Shown here one piece after another: positions 17,395 to 25,604 of a DNA stretch of 64,000 bases; position 1 is the first letter of the stretch, and each line of letters opens with the position of its first letter. The notes under the pieces are model-generated. The model searched no databases and was not told the DNA's origin. It saw only the letters and a list, made by a program, of their open reading frames with translations. Source of the DNA: Betaproteobacteria bacterium Ga0077527 (lineage in GTDB: Bacteria; Pseudomonadota; Gammaproteobacteria; Burkholderiales; SG8-41); NCBI GenBank assembly GCA_001464815.1, contig LNDW01000011.1:59538-123537 (forward strand), written 5' to 3'. The position numbers and the translations under genes are program-made.

Positions 17395-18270
17395 TCAGCG
17401 CAGTCGCGCTGCGATACCCTCGACCATTGCGTTGAGGGTGTCGTATACCGTCACCCCCGCAGCTTCCAGCGCCGCGCGTTTCGCGGCATAACCACCGTGT
17501 GATCCGTAGGTCAGTGCGCCGGCATGGCCCATTGCCACGCCCTCGGGTGCGGTGCGTCCGGCGATCAGCGCGAACACCGGTTTGGCAAATTTCTGTGCCT
17601 GCAGTGCTTCGGCGAAATCCTCTTCGTCGCGGCCGCCGATTTCACCGATGATCAGCAGCGCCTTTGTTTGCGCATCATGCGCATAGAAGGGCACCAGATC
17701 GGAGTAGCGTGCCCCTTTGACCGGATCGCCGCCGACACCCACCCACACCGAGGTGCCGACACCACGCAGAGCGAGGCGGTAGCCCGATTCATAGGACAGC
17801 GTGCCCGATTTCGACATCAGGCCCAGCGGCCCGGATTTCAGCGACACGTCAGGCAGGAAACCCAGCTTGGCGACTTCCGCCACCGCCATGCCCGGCGTCG
17901 AGCCGCCGATCCACAACACGCCGGCGTCGCGGGTCAGGCGTTTTGCCTGCAGCGCGTCATGCACTGGCATGCCTTCGGTCGGTGTGACGATCATCCTGAT
18001 GCCGGCGGCGACGGCTTCGCGCATCGCGGCAAGCAGGTCATAGGCACCGACCAGGATCACGGTGACCGTGGCACCGGTGGCTTTTACTGCCGATGCGCAG
18101 TCGGGAAACAACGGTATACCATTGATTTCATTGATATCTTTTGCAGGGGCTACGCCGCCGACGAGATTGGTGCCATAGGTTTTCATCAGCCGGCTGTGCA
18201 GTCGTCCGGCGCGGCCGCTGATGCCCTGCAGGATGACCCTGGTATTGCGGTCGATGCGCGGAGAGATCAT
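17395..18270 (-). CDS. Succinate/malate-CoA ligase alpha subunit-like protein
   Basis: CoA-binding subunit of an ADP/GDP-forming acid-CoA ligase, 291 residues. N-terminal CoA-binding Rossmann fold (RVILQGISGRAGRLHSRLMKTYGTNLVGGVAP), GGSTPG loop, and the phosphorylated active-site His in AGRTAPEGVAMGHAGAL (His249). It overlaps the beta-subunit gene by 4 nt (ATGA), so the two are translationally coupled. It differs enough from housekeeping SucD, and sits in a catabolic cluster, to suggest another dicarboxylate (for example malate-CoA ligase). Last gene of the 17.4-23.0 kb minus-strand run. Confidence 0.87.
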   Translation of the reverse strand: MISPRIDRNTRVILQGISGRAGRLHSRLMKTYGTNLVGGVAPAKDINEINGIPLFPDCASAVKATGATVTVILVGAYDLLAAMREAVAAGIRMIVTPTEGMPVHDALQAKRLTRDAGVLWIGGSTPGMAVAEVAKLGFLPDVSLKSGPLGLMSKSGTLSYESGYRLALRGVGTSVWVGVGGDPVKGARYSDLVPFYAHDAQTKALLIIGEIGGRDEEDFAEALQAQKFAKPVFALIAGRTAPEGVAMGHAGALTYGSHGGYAAKRAALEAAGVTVYDTLNAMVEGIAARLR

Positions 18271-19415
18271 TTTGACGCTCTCCGATTTGCAGCCTGCAGA
18301 TGTTTTCGGACTTCGATCAGCGCTTCGTCGAGGTCGCTGTAGAGCGCGATGCCGGCTTCGGCGAGCACGCCACGCGCGGCTTCCATGCCGTTGCCGACCA
18401 GGCGCGCCACCACCGGCACCTTGAACTCGGGCACATCCTTCAGCGCGCTGACCAGCAGCTGCGAGAATTCGCCGAGTTCGGTGATGCCGGCGAAGATGTT
18501 GATCAGCAGCACCTTCACCTTCGGCCCCTGGCGCATCCAGTTCAGCACGTTGATGAGGCGCTTGGTTTCGCCACGCAGGCCGCCGGTGCGGATGTCGAGA
18601 AAGTTGTACGGCTTGAGTCCCGCGCCGCGCATTTCGTCGATCAGCATCATCGACAGCCCGGCGCCGGTGGTGAGCAGGGCGATCTCGCCCTCGGGATCGA
18701 CCACCACATAGTCGCAGCCGTGGGCATCCTTGAGCACGGTTTCGCCATAGGCGCCGCCGACATCGGCCAGCAGCGAGTGCTGCGCCGGCTGGCGCGGCAG
18801 CGCGGCATCGTCGGTGACGAACTTGGTGTCGCCGGCGAGCCAGGAACCGTCGCCGCGTACGAACAGCGGGTTGATTTCGATCAGCAGTGCTTCCTCGGCA
18901 ATGAAGGCGGCGGCCATCGCACGCCCCGCCTCGGCAAGCGCCTTGCCGGCAGCACCGGGAATGGTGGCGGCCAGTTTTTCGGCGGCGGCGGCGAGTGCTG
19001 CGGCATCCGGTGCCGCGGTGACGGTTTTCAGTGAATCGCGCGGCAGCGCTTCAATCTCCATGCCGCCGCTGGCGGCCATGATGATGCGCACGCCGGCGGC
19101 GGCCGGGTCGAGCATCATCGACAGATAGGCTTCGCTGGCGCCATGTATCTGCTGCTCGATGCGTACTGCACGCACGGTACGGCCCTTGGCGATTTTGCCG
19201 AGAATTTCGGCGCTGCGCGCGGCGACATCAGCAGCGCTGTCCGCAGTCTTGATCAGTCCGGCCTTGCCGCGGCCGCCGGCGGTGATCTGCGCCTTGACCA
19301 CCCAGGGGCCGGGAGGCAGTGCAGGTGTGCTATCAGTGGTGTGCAGGCAGCCGGCGGGCAGGGGGATGCCGTGGCGGGCGAGCAGGGTCTTCCCGTCGTG
19401 TTCCAGTAGATACAT
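18267..19415 (-). CDS. Succinate/malate-CoA ligase beta subunit-like protein (ATP-grasp)
   Basis: ATP-grasp subunit partnering the 17395-18270 product, 382 residues. Start placed at ATG 19415 (MYLLEHDGKTLLARHGIPLP), 10 nt after the upstream stop; the longer open frame upstream runs through the preceding gene and is not used. Landmarks: EHDGKTLLARHGI, VVKAQITAGGRGKAG (nucleotide-binding lysine), EINPLFVRGDGSWLAGDTK, TTGAGLSMMLIDEMRG and NIFAGITELGEFSQ. The product would be a CoA thioester of a dicarboxylic acid. Context is an operon with AtuA-like and DUF4387 genes. Confidence 0.86.
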   Translation of the reverse strand: MYLLEHDGKTLLARHGIPLPAGCLHTTDSTPALPPGPWVVKAQITAGGRGKAGLIKTADSAADVAARSAEILGKIAKGRTVRAVRIEQQIHGASEAYLSMMLDPAAAGVRIIMAASGGMEIEALPRDSLKTVTAAPDAAALAAAAEKLAATIPGAAGKALAEAGRAMAAAFIAEEALLIEINPLFVRGDGSWLAGDTKFVTDDAALPRQPAQHSLLADVGGAYGETVLKDAHGCDYVVVDPEGEIALLTTGAGLSMMLIDEMRGAGLKPYNFLDIRTGGLRGETKRLINVLNWMRQGPKVKVLLINIFAGITELGEFSQLLVSALKDVPEFKVPVVARLVGNGMEAARGVLAEAGIALYSDLDEALIEVRKHLQAANRRASK

Positions 19416-19425
19416 GGTGTTTTGA

Positions 19426-20136
19426 TTACCCGGTGATGGTGATGCGGGGCTGGTTGAGCGCCTGCTGGTGTTCCAGGCCGGGCGCGACCAGTTGATACAG
19501 CGCACGCCGGGTGTTGCTGAACAGCGAGCGCATCTTCTCTGTCCACGGCGTCTTGCGCGCCTGCAGTGCGGCTGGGCTTTCCCAGACATCGGGGCCGGTC
19601 ATTTCATAGGCGGTCAGGTATTTCGGCCCATCGGATTGACCGCCGTTGATGCCGGTCGAGGCGTAGCGCCGCGCGCGCAGCACGCCCGGAATCGCGGCGC
19701 AGCGCGGCAGGTGCTCGTTGTCATACCAGGCGTTGTATTCGTCAACGATGTGGTCGGGGATGTCGGTGTGCACGATGTACATCCACGGCGCATCGCCGAA
19801 GTCCGTGCGGCCGACCTCACGCATCAGCTTGAAGTTCATGCGCTCGCGTTTGTCGCCGTAGAGCGTGCGCATGCGCAGCGACCACGGTGTCGGTTGCGCG
19901 ACGATGCGCTGGAAATCCGCGGCGGCTTCGACGGTCTCGTCCGCGGTTTCATACCAGGCAAGGTAGCGGATGTCGGCGTTTTTGCAAAAGTAGCGCCGTG
20001 TGCGCACAAAGCCGGGCAGGGCGGTGAGCTGGGGCACATGCTCGAGGCGGTACCAGTCGTTGAATTCGGCTTCGTATTCCGCAGCGACGTCGAGGCGGAC
20101 GGTGATCAGGCCGGTGGCTTGGAGTTGGGTAGTCAA
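19426..20136 (-). CDS. Tandem dimeric alpha/beta-barrel (EthD/Dabb-like) protein
   Basis: A 236-residue protein made of two homologous ferredoxin-like halves. The repeat is visible as EFNDWYRLEHVPQLTALPGFVRTRRY (first half) and EYNAWYDNEHLPRCAAIPGVLRARRY (second half), both with the WY..EH(V/L)P motif of EthD/Dabb-type proteins. Such domains usually dimerise to form a small-molecule pocket and include oxygenases, isomerases and binding proteins; the fused duplication would make an internal dimer. It lies 10 nt upstream of the CoA-ligase beta gene and so probably acts in the same pathway. No specific reaction can be assigned. Confidence 0.78.
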   Translation of the reverse strand: MTTQLQATGLITVRLDVAAEYEAEFNDWYRLEHVPQLTALPGFVRTRRYFCKNADIRYLAWYETADETVEAAADFQRIVAQPTPWSLRMRTLYGDKRERMNFKLMREVGRTDFGDAPWMYIVHTDIPDHIVDEYNAWYDNEHLPRCAAIPGVLRARRYASTGINGGQSDGPKYLTAYEMTGPDVWESPAALQARKTPWTEKMRSLFSNTRRALYQLVAPGLEHQQALNQPRITITG

Positions 20137-20174
20137 GGCAATGACAATCTTGGATCAGTCGAGGTCTGGGGTTG

Positions 20175-20219
20175 CCCCTCACCCCAACCCTCTCCCCACG
20201 AGTGCGTGGGGAGAGGGGG
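20175..20219. repeat. CTCTCCCC palindromic repeat, copy 1
   Basis: CCCCTCACCCCAACC tail followed by the palindrome CTCTCCCCAC / GTGGGGAGAG. Head-to-head with copy 2 in the gap between the DUF4387 and barrel-protein genes, forming a large inverted pair. Confidence 0.8.
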
Positions 20220-20237
20220 CATATTGGCACATGCACG

Positions 20238-20283
20238 TTCCCTCTCCCCGTCGCCTGACGGGGAGAGGGCTAGGGTGAGGGGC
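20238..20283. repeat. CTCTCCCC palindromic repeat, copy 2
   Basis: Palindrome CCCTCTCCCCGTC / GACGGGGAGAGGG with tail CTAGGGTGAGGGG on the right, the opposite orientation to copy 1. Confidence 0.8.
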
Positions 20284-20298
20284 GGCGATGATGCTGGT

Positions 20299-20610
20299 TC
20301 AAGCCGGTACTTCCAGGTACACCAGCGGCCCGTACTGCTGGCCGCCGAAGACATCACCATCGTCGATGTCGCCGGAAATCACCGGCCGCGGAATGGTGAT
20401 CTTGATCGCATTGGCGGCATCGTAGTTGATGATCGCCACCACTTCGGGTTTCAGGCGGTAGGTCTTGCCGAACCACTCGGCATTGATCAGCTTCGCGTCG
20501 CGCACTTTTTCGTAGACCGCGCGTTCCTTGAAGATGACATCAAAAGTCAACTCGAAGGGGCCGGAGTTCTTGCTGCGGATGAGTTTGGTGACTTGCCAGA
20601 GTTTGGTCAT
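20299..20610 (-). CDS. DUF4387 family protein
   Basis: A 103-residue protein starting at ATG 20610 (MTKLWQVTKLIRSKNSGPFELTFDVIF), 4 nt after the stop of the AtuA-like gene. The RSKNSGPFELTFD and INYDAANAIKITIPRPVISGD stretches are characteristic of DUF4387, a small domain that regularly follows AtuA/DUF1446 proteins or is fused to them. Biochemical role unknown; the tight coupling suggests it is a subunit of the same enzyme. The longer open frame upstream is not used. Confidence 0.85.
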   Translation of the reverse strand: MTKLWQVTKLIRSKNSGPFELTFDVIFKERAVYEKVRDAKLINAEWFGKTYRLKPEVVAIINYDAANAIKITIPRPVISGDIDDGDVFGGQQYGPLVYLEVPA

Positions 20611-20614
20611 GGTT

Positions 20615-21982
20615 TTACACCTGCTCGTAGCCGATGCGGAACATTTCCAGCGGCGAGTCGGGCTCGACCACATGGTTCATGTTGAAGCGGTAGCTTGCGC
20701 CCTTGTCGATTTCGGCGGGCGAGTAGGGGAAGGCCACCGAGGTGATCAGCCCGGTCCATTCCGGCACCGGGTAGTGCACGGCGATGTGGCTCAGTGATTT
20801 GGCGAGCGAGTTGGCCAGTTTCTGCGTCGGCGCGGTGATCTGGAACAGCAGGCCGACCTCATGGCCGATGGACATGTCGGGCTCCAGCACGCCCATCGCG
20901 GCGTTGCGGCCGAACTGGCGGATGTCGAGCCGGTACTGGCTGTCGATGCTGTCGCCCATCACCGCGCGGATGCGGTCCTTCGCCGCCTTGACCAGGTTTT
21001 CCAGCCAGTGGTCGAACTGGCGCAGGATGATCGGGTCGCGCACCGAGCCGAGCACGATGCTCTGATAGCCGGCGAGTTCAGCGCCTTCGAGTTTGATCGT
21101 GTAGCGCGCAGCCTTCTCGAAGGTGCTGCCGGAGACCTTCACCGCGCGGTCGGATACGGCCTCGTAACGGGCGTTGACCGTATTGAGGATGCCCGAGGGC
21201 TCGACCAGGTGATACGGCGTGGAGTTTTCGTACAGGTTGTGCGAGGCGACACTCGCGGGATCACAGCGGTAATCCGGGTTCGGCGGCTCGATGATGAAAT
21301 GATCGTCGGTGACAATGGCGAAATTGCAGTCCGGATACTTGCGCAGCACCACGCTGGCGGCGCCGCATTCCATGATCTTGGCCATGTGCCAGACCGTGGC
21401 CGGGTTGAAACCTTTCATCACCGGCAGCGCGGCGAAGATCGAGGTGTCACTGGAGCGTCCGGCGATGACAACATCGGCGCCGTTCTGCAGGGCCTCGACA
21501 TAAGGTTCGGCGCCACACATGCCCACAATGTGGCTGCTGCGATCGATCACGGATTCATCAAAATGCGGGGCATTGGCAAGGGGCTTGATGCGGCCCTCGC
21601 GCAGGCGCTGCTTCAGGTAGCCGCGGTCCTGTTCCGAATAAATGGTGGCAAGCTTGAACTTGAGTTTTTCCTCGCGCGCGATTTCGCGGGCGATGCCGGC
21701 GAGACGATCAACCTGGGCGTCGGTGCCCGCGGTCATCGCCGAGCCGACCATTACCGGGATTTTCGCGGCACGCGCGGCGAGCAGCATCAGCCGCAGGTCG
21801 CGCTTGCAGGCTGCGTCTGAAAACTGTGGTTCTCCGGAACCGAGGTGGTGCGGGCCGGGATCGGTGGATCCGCAATCAGCACCGATGAAATCGGGCTTGA
21901 GCGTCATTGCCCGCTTCATGGTTTCCTCGCGGAAACCCGAGCCGAGGATGCCGGTGGCGGAAAGTACGCGAATCTCTTTCAT
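20615..21982 (-). CDS. AtuA-like acyclic terpene utilisation family protein (DUF1446)
   Basis: A 455-residue cytosolic protein from ATG 21982 (MKEIRVLSATGILGSGF). The sequence FIGADCGSTDPGPHHLGSGEPQF and the IVGMCGAEPYVEAL and VIAGRSSDTSIFAALP segments fit the AtuA/DUF1446 family, whose founding member is needed for citronellol/geraniol catabolism in Pseudomonas but whose chemistry is still poorly defined. No biotin carboxylase pair (AtuC/AtuF-like) is nearby, so a terpene pathway is not supported; the partners here are DUF4387, a tandem barrel protein and a CoA ligase. A TauD-like dioxygenase lies 116 nt upstream on the same strand. Confidence 0.82.
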   Translation of the reverse strand: MKEIRVLSATGILGSGFREETMKRAMTLKPDFIGADCGSTDPGPHHLGSGEPQFSDAACKRDLRLMLLAARAAKIPVMVGSAMTAGTDAQVDRLAGIAREIAREEKLKFKLATIYSEQDRGYLKQRLREGRIKPLANAPHFDESVIDRSSHIVGMCGAEPYVEALQNGADVVIAGRSSDTSIFAALPVMKGFNPATVWHMAKIMECGAASVVLRKYPDCNFAIVTDDHFIIEPPNPDYRCDPASVASHNLYENSTPYHLVEPSGILNTVNARYEAVSDRAVKVSGSTFEKAARYTIKLEGAELAGYQSIVLGSVRDPIILRQFDHWLENLVKAAKDRIRAVMGDSIDSQYRLDIRQFGRNAAMGVLEPDMSIGHEVGLLFQITAPTQKLANSLAKSLSHIAVHYPVPEWTGLITSVAFPYSPAEIDKGASYRFNMNHVVEPDSPLEMFRIGYEQV

Positions 21983-22098
21983 GTGTGTGCGTCCAGTGAA
22001 GGAGATCACATTGCGCACGGTCACCGTCCTCCCCGGCGCCGCACGGCAGTGCCATCGACCATGGCCGTGGCACTTGCGTTACGGCGGACGAGTTTATC

Positions 22099-22998
22099 TC
22101 AAACGGCGACGCTGCCCCTGACGGTAGTCCGATACATGAGACGGCGCATCGGCAGGTCGTAATCGAAGTTTGCTTTGTGCTGCGCGGCGCAGTTGTCCCA
22201 CATCAGCAGGTCACCGGCCTGCCATTTGTGCTGGTACTGGAACTCGGGACGGATCACGTGCTCGCAGATTTCCTTGAGCAGGCGCCGGCTTTCGGCTTCG
22301 TCAACACCGGTGATGCGCGGCGTGTGGGCTTCGTTGATGAACAGGCCCTTGCGTTTGGTCACCGGGTGGGTGCGCACGATCGGCACTTCGACGTCAGGCA
22401 CGCTGTTCAGTTGTTCTTCGGTCAGCACATGTTCCTGAACGGTGCGCGCGCCGCGGGCCTGTTCTTCCTTTTGGGCCTGGATGTTCTTTTCGCGGTAGTA
22501 GCGGTAGCTGTGGATGTTCTTCAGGCCCTGCAGGCGCTGTTTTTTGTCTTCGGGCAGCGCGTCGTAGGCGGCGGTGGTGCTGGTGAAGCTGGTATCGCCA
22601 AGCACGGTGCCGTCGGCGGCCACCGGTACTTCGACCGCATACAGCGCCGAGAGCAGGCTGGGTTCGCGCTTGTATGACAGGTCGCTGTGCCAGAAACGGC
22701 CGGCATCCTGCGCACCGATGGCCTTGCCTTCATCGTTGAGCAGGTTGGATACCACGAGGATTTCGGGGTGGCCGGGCAGGCGGCTTTCCTTGCGCACATG
22801 CTGCTCAAGGATGCCGAAGCGCCGGGTGAATTCCACCTGCTGTCCCGGGGTGATGTTCTGGCCCCGGAAAAACACCACTTCGTGCTTGAAAAATGCGTTG
22901 GCGACCTCGGTGAAGGTGGCTTCGTCGAGGGGTTTGGTGAGGTCGACGCCGCGGATTTCCGCGCCGATGTGTTTGCCGATGGGGTGTACCGAAATCAT
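22099..22998 (-). CDS. TauD/TfdA family Fe(II)/2-oxoglutarate dioxygenase
   Basis: Non-haem iron dioxygenase coupling 2-oxoglutarate decarboxylation to hydroxylation of a substrate such as taurine, 2,4-D or another sulfonate/carboxylate; 299 residues. Start at ATG 22998 (MISVHPIGKHIGAEIRGVDLTKPL), a typical TauD N-terminus; the upstream in-frame extension is not used. Iron ligands: HSD in FWHSDLSYK and the distal His in WDNCAAQHKANFDYD; the 2-oxoglutarate Arg is in MRRLMYRTTVRG. Divergent from a CysB-like regulator, and first gene of the run continuing with the AtuA-like gene. Confidence 0.88.
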   Translation of the reverse strand: MISVHPIGKHIGAEIRGVDLTKPLDEATFTEVANAFFKHEVVFFRGQNITPGQQVEFTRRFGILEQHVRKESRLPGHPEILVVSNLLNDEGKAIGAQDAGRFWHSDLSYKREPSLLSALYAVEVPVAADGTVLGDTSFTSTTAAYDALPEDKKQRLQGLKNIHSYRYYREKNIQAQKEEQARGARTVQEHVLTEEQLNSVPDVEVPIVRTHPVTKRKGLFINEAHTPRITGVDEAESRRLLKEICEHVIRPEFQYQHKWQAGDLLMWDNCAAQHKANFDYDLPMRRLMYRTTVRGSVAV

Positions 22999-23118
22999 GA
23001 GCGTCCTCGTGTATGCGGTCGGGTGTGCGGGGAGGCCGGATGTTAGCAAGGGCTTTTCATGCAATAAAATAATAAAATTGTATATAGTCATGTCTAAATA
23101 ACATGGCAGGAAGCCTCC
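22999..23118. promoter_or_regulatory. Divergent promoter region between TauD-like and LysR genes
   Basis: A 120-nt gap whose right half (about 23058-23102) is strongly AT-rich, containing AATAAAATTG and a TATATAGT -10-like element close to the LysR start. This is the usual position for a LysR-type operator, but I cannot define the exact binding site. Confidence 0.5.
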
Positions 23119-24045
23119 ATGACCCTCAAGCAACTGCGCCTGCTGCGTGAAATCGACCGCCAGTCACTGAACCTGTCGGCAGCGGCGCTGGCCCTGCATA
23201 CCTCGCAGCCGGGAGTGAGCCGGCAGATCCAGCAACTGGAGCAGGAGCTGGGCGCCGAACTGTTGCTGCGGCGGACCAACCGTATCCTCGGTTTTACCGA
23301 GCTCGGGCGCGCGGTGCTGCATGCCGCAGACCGCCTGCTCGACGAGATGGAGAACATCACCCGCATCGCCGCCGATGCGCGTGAAGAGCGCGGCGGGCGG
23401 CTGATGCTGGCGACCAGCCACCTGCATGCCCGTTACACGCTGCCGGAACCGGTGCGCGCGTTTTCGGAGCGTCATCCCGAGGTGCAGTTCCAGCTGCTGC
23501 AGGCCGATCCCGACGACATCCAGAAACTGGTGGAGTCCGGGGATGCTGATATTGGCGTCAGCACCGAGTTCGCCCGGGAGCATCCCGGCCTGGTGCAGTT
23601 GCCGGGCGAGGCGCTGCGGCGCAGTGCGATCATGCCGCGCGGTCATCCGCTGGCTGCGCGGCGGCGGCTGACGCTGGCCGATTTTGCCGCATATCCGCTG
23701 GTGAGCTACCACCCGCGTTCGCGTGGCGGGCAGATGATCACCGAGGCCTTCAGTGCCGCCGGAATCAGCGCCCGCCACGTGGTCAGCGCCAGCGACTCCG
23801 ACGTGATCAAGGCTTATGTCGCGAAGGGGCTGGGTGTGGCCATCGTGCCGGCCATTGCCATTGATCCGCGCGCCGACGGCGGGCTGCATACGGTGGATGT
23901 GACCCGGCTGTTTCCGGAAAGCCGGATGACCATCAGCCTGCGCCGCGGCGTGCACCTGCGCCGCTACCTGACTGACTTCATCGCGATGGTTGCGCCGCGG
24001 CTGGGGCGTGTCGCGGTGGCGAAGGCGATGCAGGCGGGCGGTTAA
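23119..24045 (+). CDS. LysR-type transcriptional regulator, CysB/Cbl-like
   Basis: A 308-residue LTTR. N-terminal winged helix-turn-helix MTLKQLRLLREIDRQSLNLSAAALALHTSQPGVSRQIQQLEQELG, then a two-lobed effector domain (RLMLATSHLHARYTLPEPVRAF...). The HTH and the TSHLHARYTLP segment are characteristic of the CysB/Cbl branch, which responds to sulfate- or sulfur-related ligands. It is transcribed divergently from the TauD-like dioxygenase, so it most likely controls that operon and its own expression. CysB-like control of a TauD-like gene suggests, but does not prove, a sulfonate link. Confidence 0.9.
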   Translation: MTLKQLRLLREIDRQSLNLSAAALALHTSQPGVSRQIQQLEQELGAELLLRRTNRILGFTELGRAVLHAADRLLDEMENITRIAADAREERGGRLMLATSHLHARYTLPEPVRAFSERHPEVQFQLLQADPDDIQKLVESGDADIGVSTEFAREHPGLVQLPGEALRRSAIMPRGHPLAARRRLTLADFAAYPLVSYHPRSRGGQMITEAFSAAGISARHVVSASDSDVIKAYVAKGLGVAIVPAIAIDPRADGGLHTVDVTRLFPESRMTISLRRGVHLRRYLTDFIAMVAPRLGRVAVAKAMQAGG

Positions 24046-24167
24046 AGCGGAAGCCCAGGCTTCGCGGATCAGGCGCGGGATTCGTGCTGCAAGTAGAATA
24101 GTGTTTTTCCGGCCGTGCGGGGCATGGCCATTTTCCCTGTATTTCCCCTGTAAACAGGAGCCTCACC

Positions 24168-24794
24168 ATGAAGCTGTTTGGTTCACCCACCTCGCCGTAC
24201 GTGCGCAAGGCGCGCGTGCTGGTCCACGAAAAAAGCATGGCGGTCGAATTTGTCGTCGAAGACCCCTGGGCCGATGACAGCCCGCTCATAGCCAGGAATC
24301 CGTTTTCAAAAGTGCCGGTGCTCGAGATCGGCGCTGACAGCTACATGTTCGAATCCCAGCTCGTGGTGCACTACCTCGATCACAGTGACGGCAAGTCGAT
24401 GACCCCGCGTGACCCGGCCGGCTACTGGCAGTCGCAGTGGTGGCAGTCGCTGGGCAACGGCATCATCGATGCCGGCATCACCCGCGCCTTCGAGAACCGC
24501 CGTCCCGCAGAGCTGCAGATGGCGGAGAAAAAGGAACGCGAGGAAAAGCGCATCGACCGCGCGATCGACCTTGCCGAGAAAACCTTAAAGGAAGGCAATG
24601 AATTCCTGCTCGGCAGCCGCTTCGGCCTCGCCGACATCATCATGGGCGTGGCGCTGCAGTACACCGACTTCCGTTATCCCAACGACTGGCGCAGCCGCGC
24701 GCCGAAGCTGGCCAAGTGGGCCGCCGGCGTTCATGCGCGTCCGTCATTCGAGGAAACGCTGCCGCCAGGGTTTGTGAAACCCGAAGGCGCCTGA
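24168..24794 (+). CDS. Glutathione S-transferase family protein
   Basis: GST-fold protein of 208 residues, ATG 24168 after ACAGGAG. N-terminal thioredoxin domain MKLFGSPTSPYVRKARVLVHEKSM with the SPYVRKAR helix start, NPFSKVPVLEI (cis-Pro) and FESQLVVHYLD (glutathione Glu-Ser contact); C-terminal helical domain with GSRFGLADIIMGVAL. The Ser in SPTSPYV is the probable catalytic or glutathione-activating residue. A strong bidirectional hairpin follows. Substrate unknown. Confidence 0.9.
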   Translation: MKLFGSPTSPYVRKARVLVHEKSMAVEFVVEDPWADDSPLIARNPFSKVPVLEIGADSYMFESQLVVHYLDHSDGKSMTPRDPAGYWQSQWWQSLGNGIIDAGITRAFENRRPAELQMAEKKEREEKRIDRAIDLAEKTLKEGNEFLLGSRFGLADIIMGVALQYTDFRYPNDWRSRAPKLAKWAAGVHARPSFEETLPPGFVKPEGA

Positions 24795-24819
24795 CCGGCA
24801 AGCCGATCAAGGCATCGTA

Positions 24820-24850
24820 AACAAGGGCGCTGAGGCGCCCTTGTTATTTT
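24820..24850. terminator. Terminator between convergent genes
   Basis: Perfect 11-bp stem AACAAGGGCGC / GCGCCCTTGTT with TGAG loop followed by ATTTT, between the GST (plus) and the minus-strand gene ending at 24861; probably serves both directions. Confidence 0.85.
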
Positions 24851-24860
24851 GGAGATCTGC

Positions 24861-25598
24861 TCAGTGCTGACGCAGCGGCAGGCGGAACCAGCCGACGATG
24901 CCAATGCCGATCAGTGCCCAGGCCACCCAGACCATCGAACGCCAGGGACCGCCGCCGCGGCTGATGATGTCGAAGTCCTGAATGTAAACTGTTTCGCAGG
25001 CGCCGTTGCCGGTGTCGTTGCGCACAGTGCTGGTGCCCCGTTGGAAAGGCTGGCCGTTGTGGTTGTGCGAATACTCGGCGAGGTAGCCGCGGAACCGCAC
25101 CTGGTCGCCGATGCGCACCGAACGCAATTTTTTCGCGACCAGCGGGTCATCGGTCAGCAGGTGGTTGTTTGAAATTTTGGTCATGTCGAATGCCGCGGCG
25201 GCAGCGGCCGTGTCCCACTGTAAATTGCAGGTGAACTGGCCGCTGGAGAAGCGGATGTCGCGATAGGCGCCGCTGCTGGCATTGCTGCCCCAGATCACGC
25301 AGAAATCGACCACGTTCAGATGGTCGTTCCATTCGCGGTGCAGATAGTTCCACCAGGTGCTGGTGTCGTGCATGCTGACGATGAGGCCGTGCAGTTCATA
25401 GCTGTACAGCGGCTTGATGGTGTAGGTCACGCCGCCGACGGTGGTGGTGATCGGCGCTTCGCGGATCTTCACCTGCTCGGGTTCCTGCTGCAGGTCATCG
25501 TGCAGGCGGTTGGGCAGTGGCAGATCGTGGCGCAACCAGAGTGAGGTGATCAGCAGGCCGAACCCGGCGGCGAGCAGCGATTTGACCAGCGTTCTCAC
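24861..25598 (-). CDS. Hypothetical membrane-anchored protein
   Basis: No family recognised. 245 residues with one hydrophobic helix near the N-terminus (about 6-22) and one near the C-terminus (about 222-240), enclosing a periplasm-sized soluble domain of about 195 residues rich in Trp, His and beta-strand-like segments (VGGVTYTIKPLYSYELHGLIV, RIGDQVRFRGYLAEYS). The latter resembles an OB-like strand pair, but this is only an impression. Its start is 6 nt from the stop of the upstream aldehyde dehydrogenase on the same strand, so it is probably cotranscribed with it. Confidence 0.65.
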   Translation of the reverse strand: MRTLVKSLLAAGFGLLITSLWLRHDLPLPNRLHDDLQQEPEQVKIREAPITTTVGGVTYTIKPLYSYELHGLIVSMHDTSTWWNYLHREWNDHLNVVDFCVIWGSNASSGAYRDIRFSSGQFTCNLQWDTAAAAAAFDMTKISNNHLLTDDPLVAKKLRSVRIGDQVRFRGYLAEYSHNHNGQPFQRGTSTVRNDTGNGACETVYIQDFDIISRGGGPWRSMVWVAWALIGIGIVGWFRLPLRQH

Positions 25599-25604
25599 CG
25601 CGCC

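Noticed and set aside
18117..18143. CCATTGATTTCATTGATATC as another AT-rich motif copy
   Set aside because: Only partial similarity and lies in an ordinary SucD-like coding segment; not counted.
20137..20298. CRISPR-like array
   Set aside because: The repeated CTCTCCCC units are inverted palindromes without equal spacers; they belong to a dispersed repeat family.
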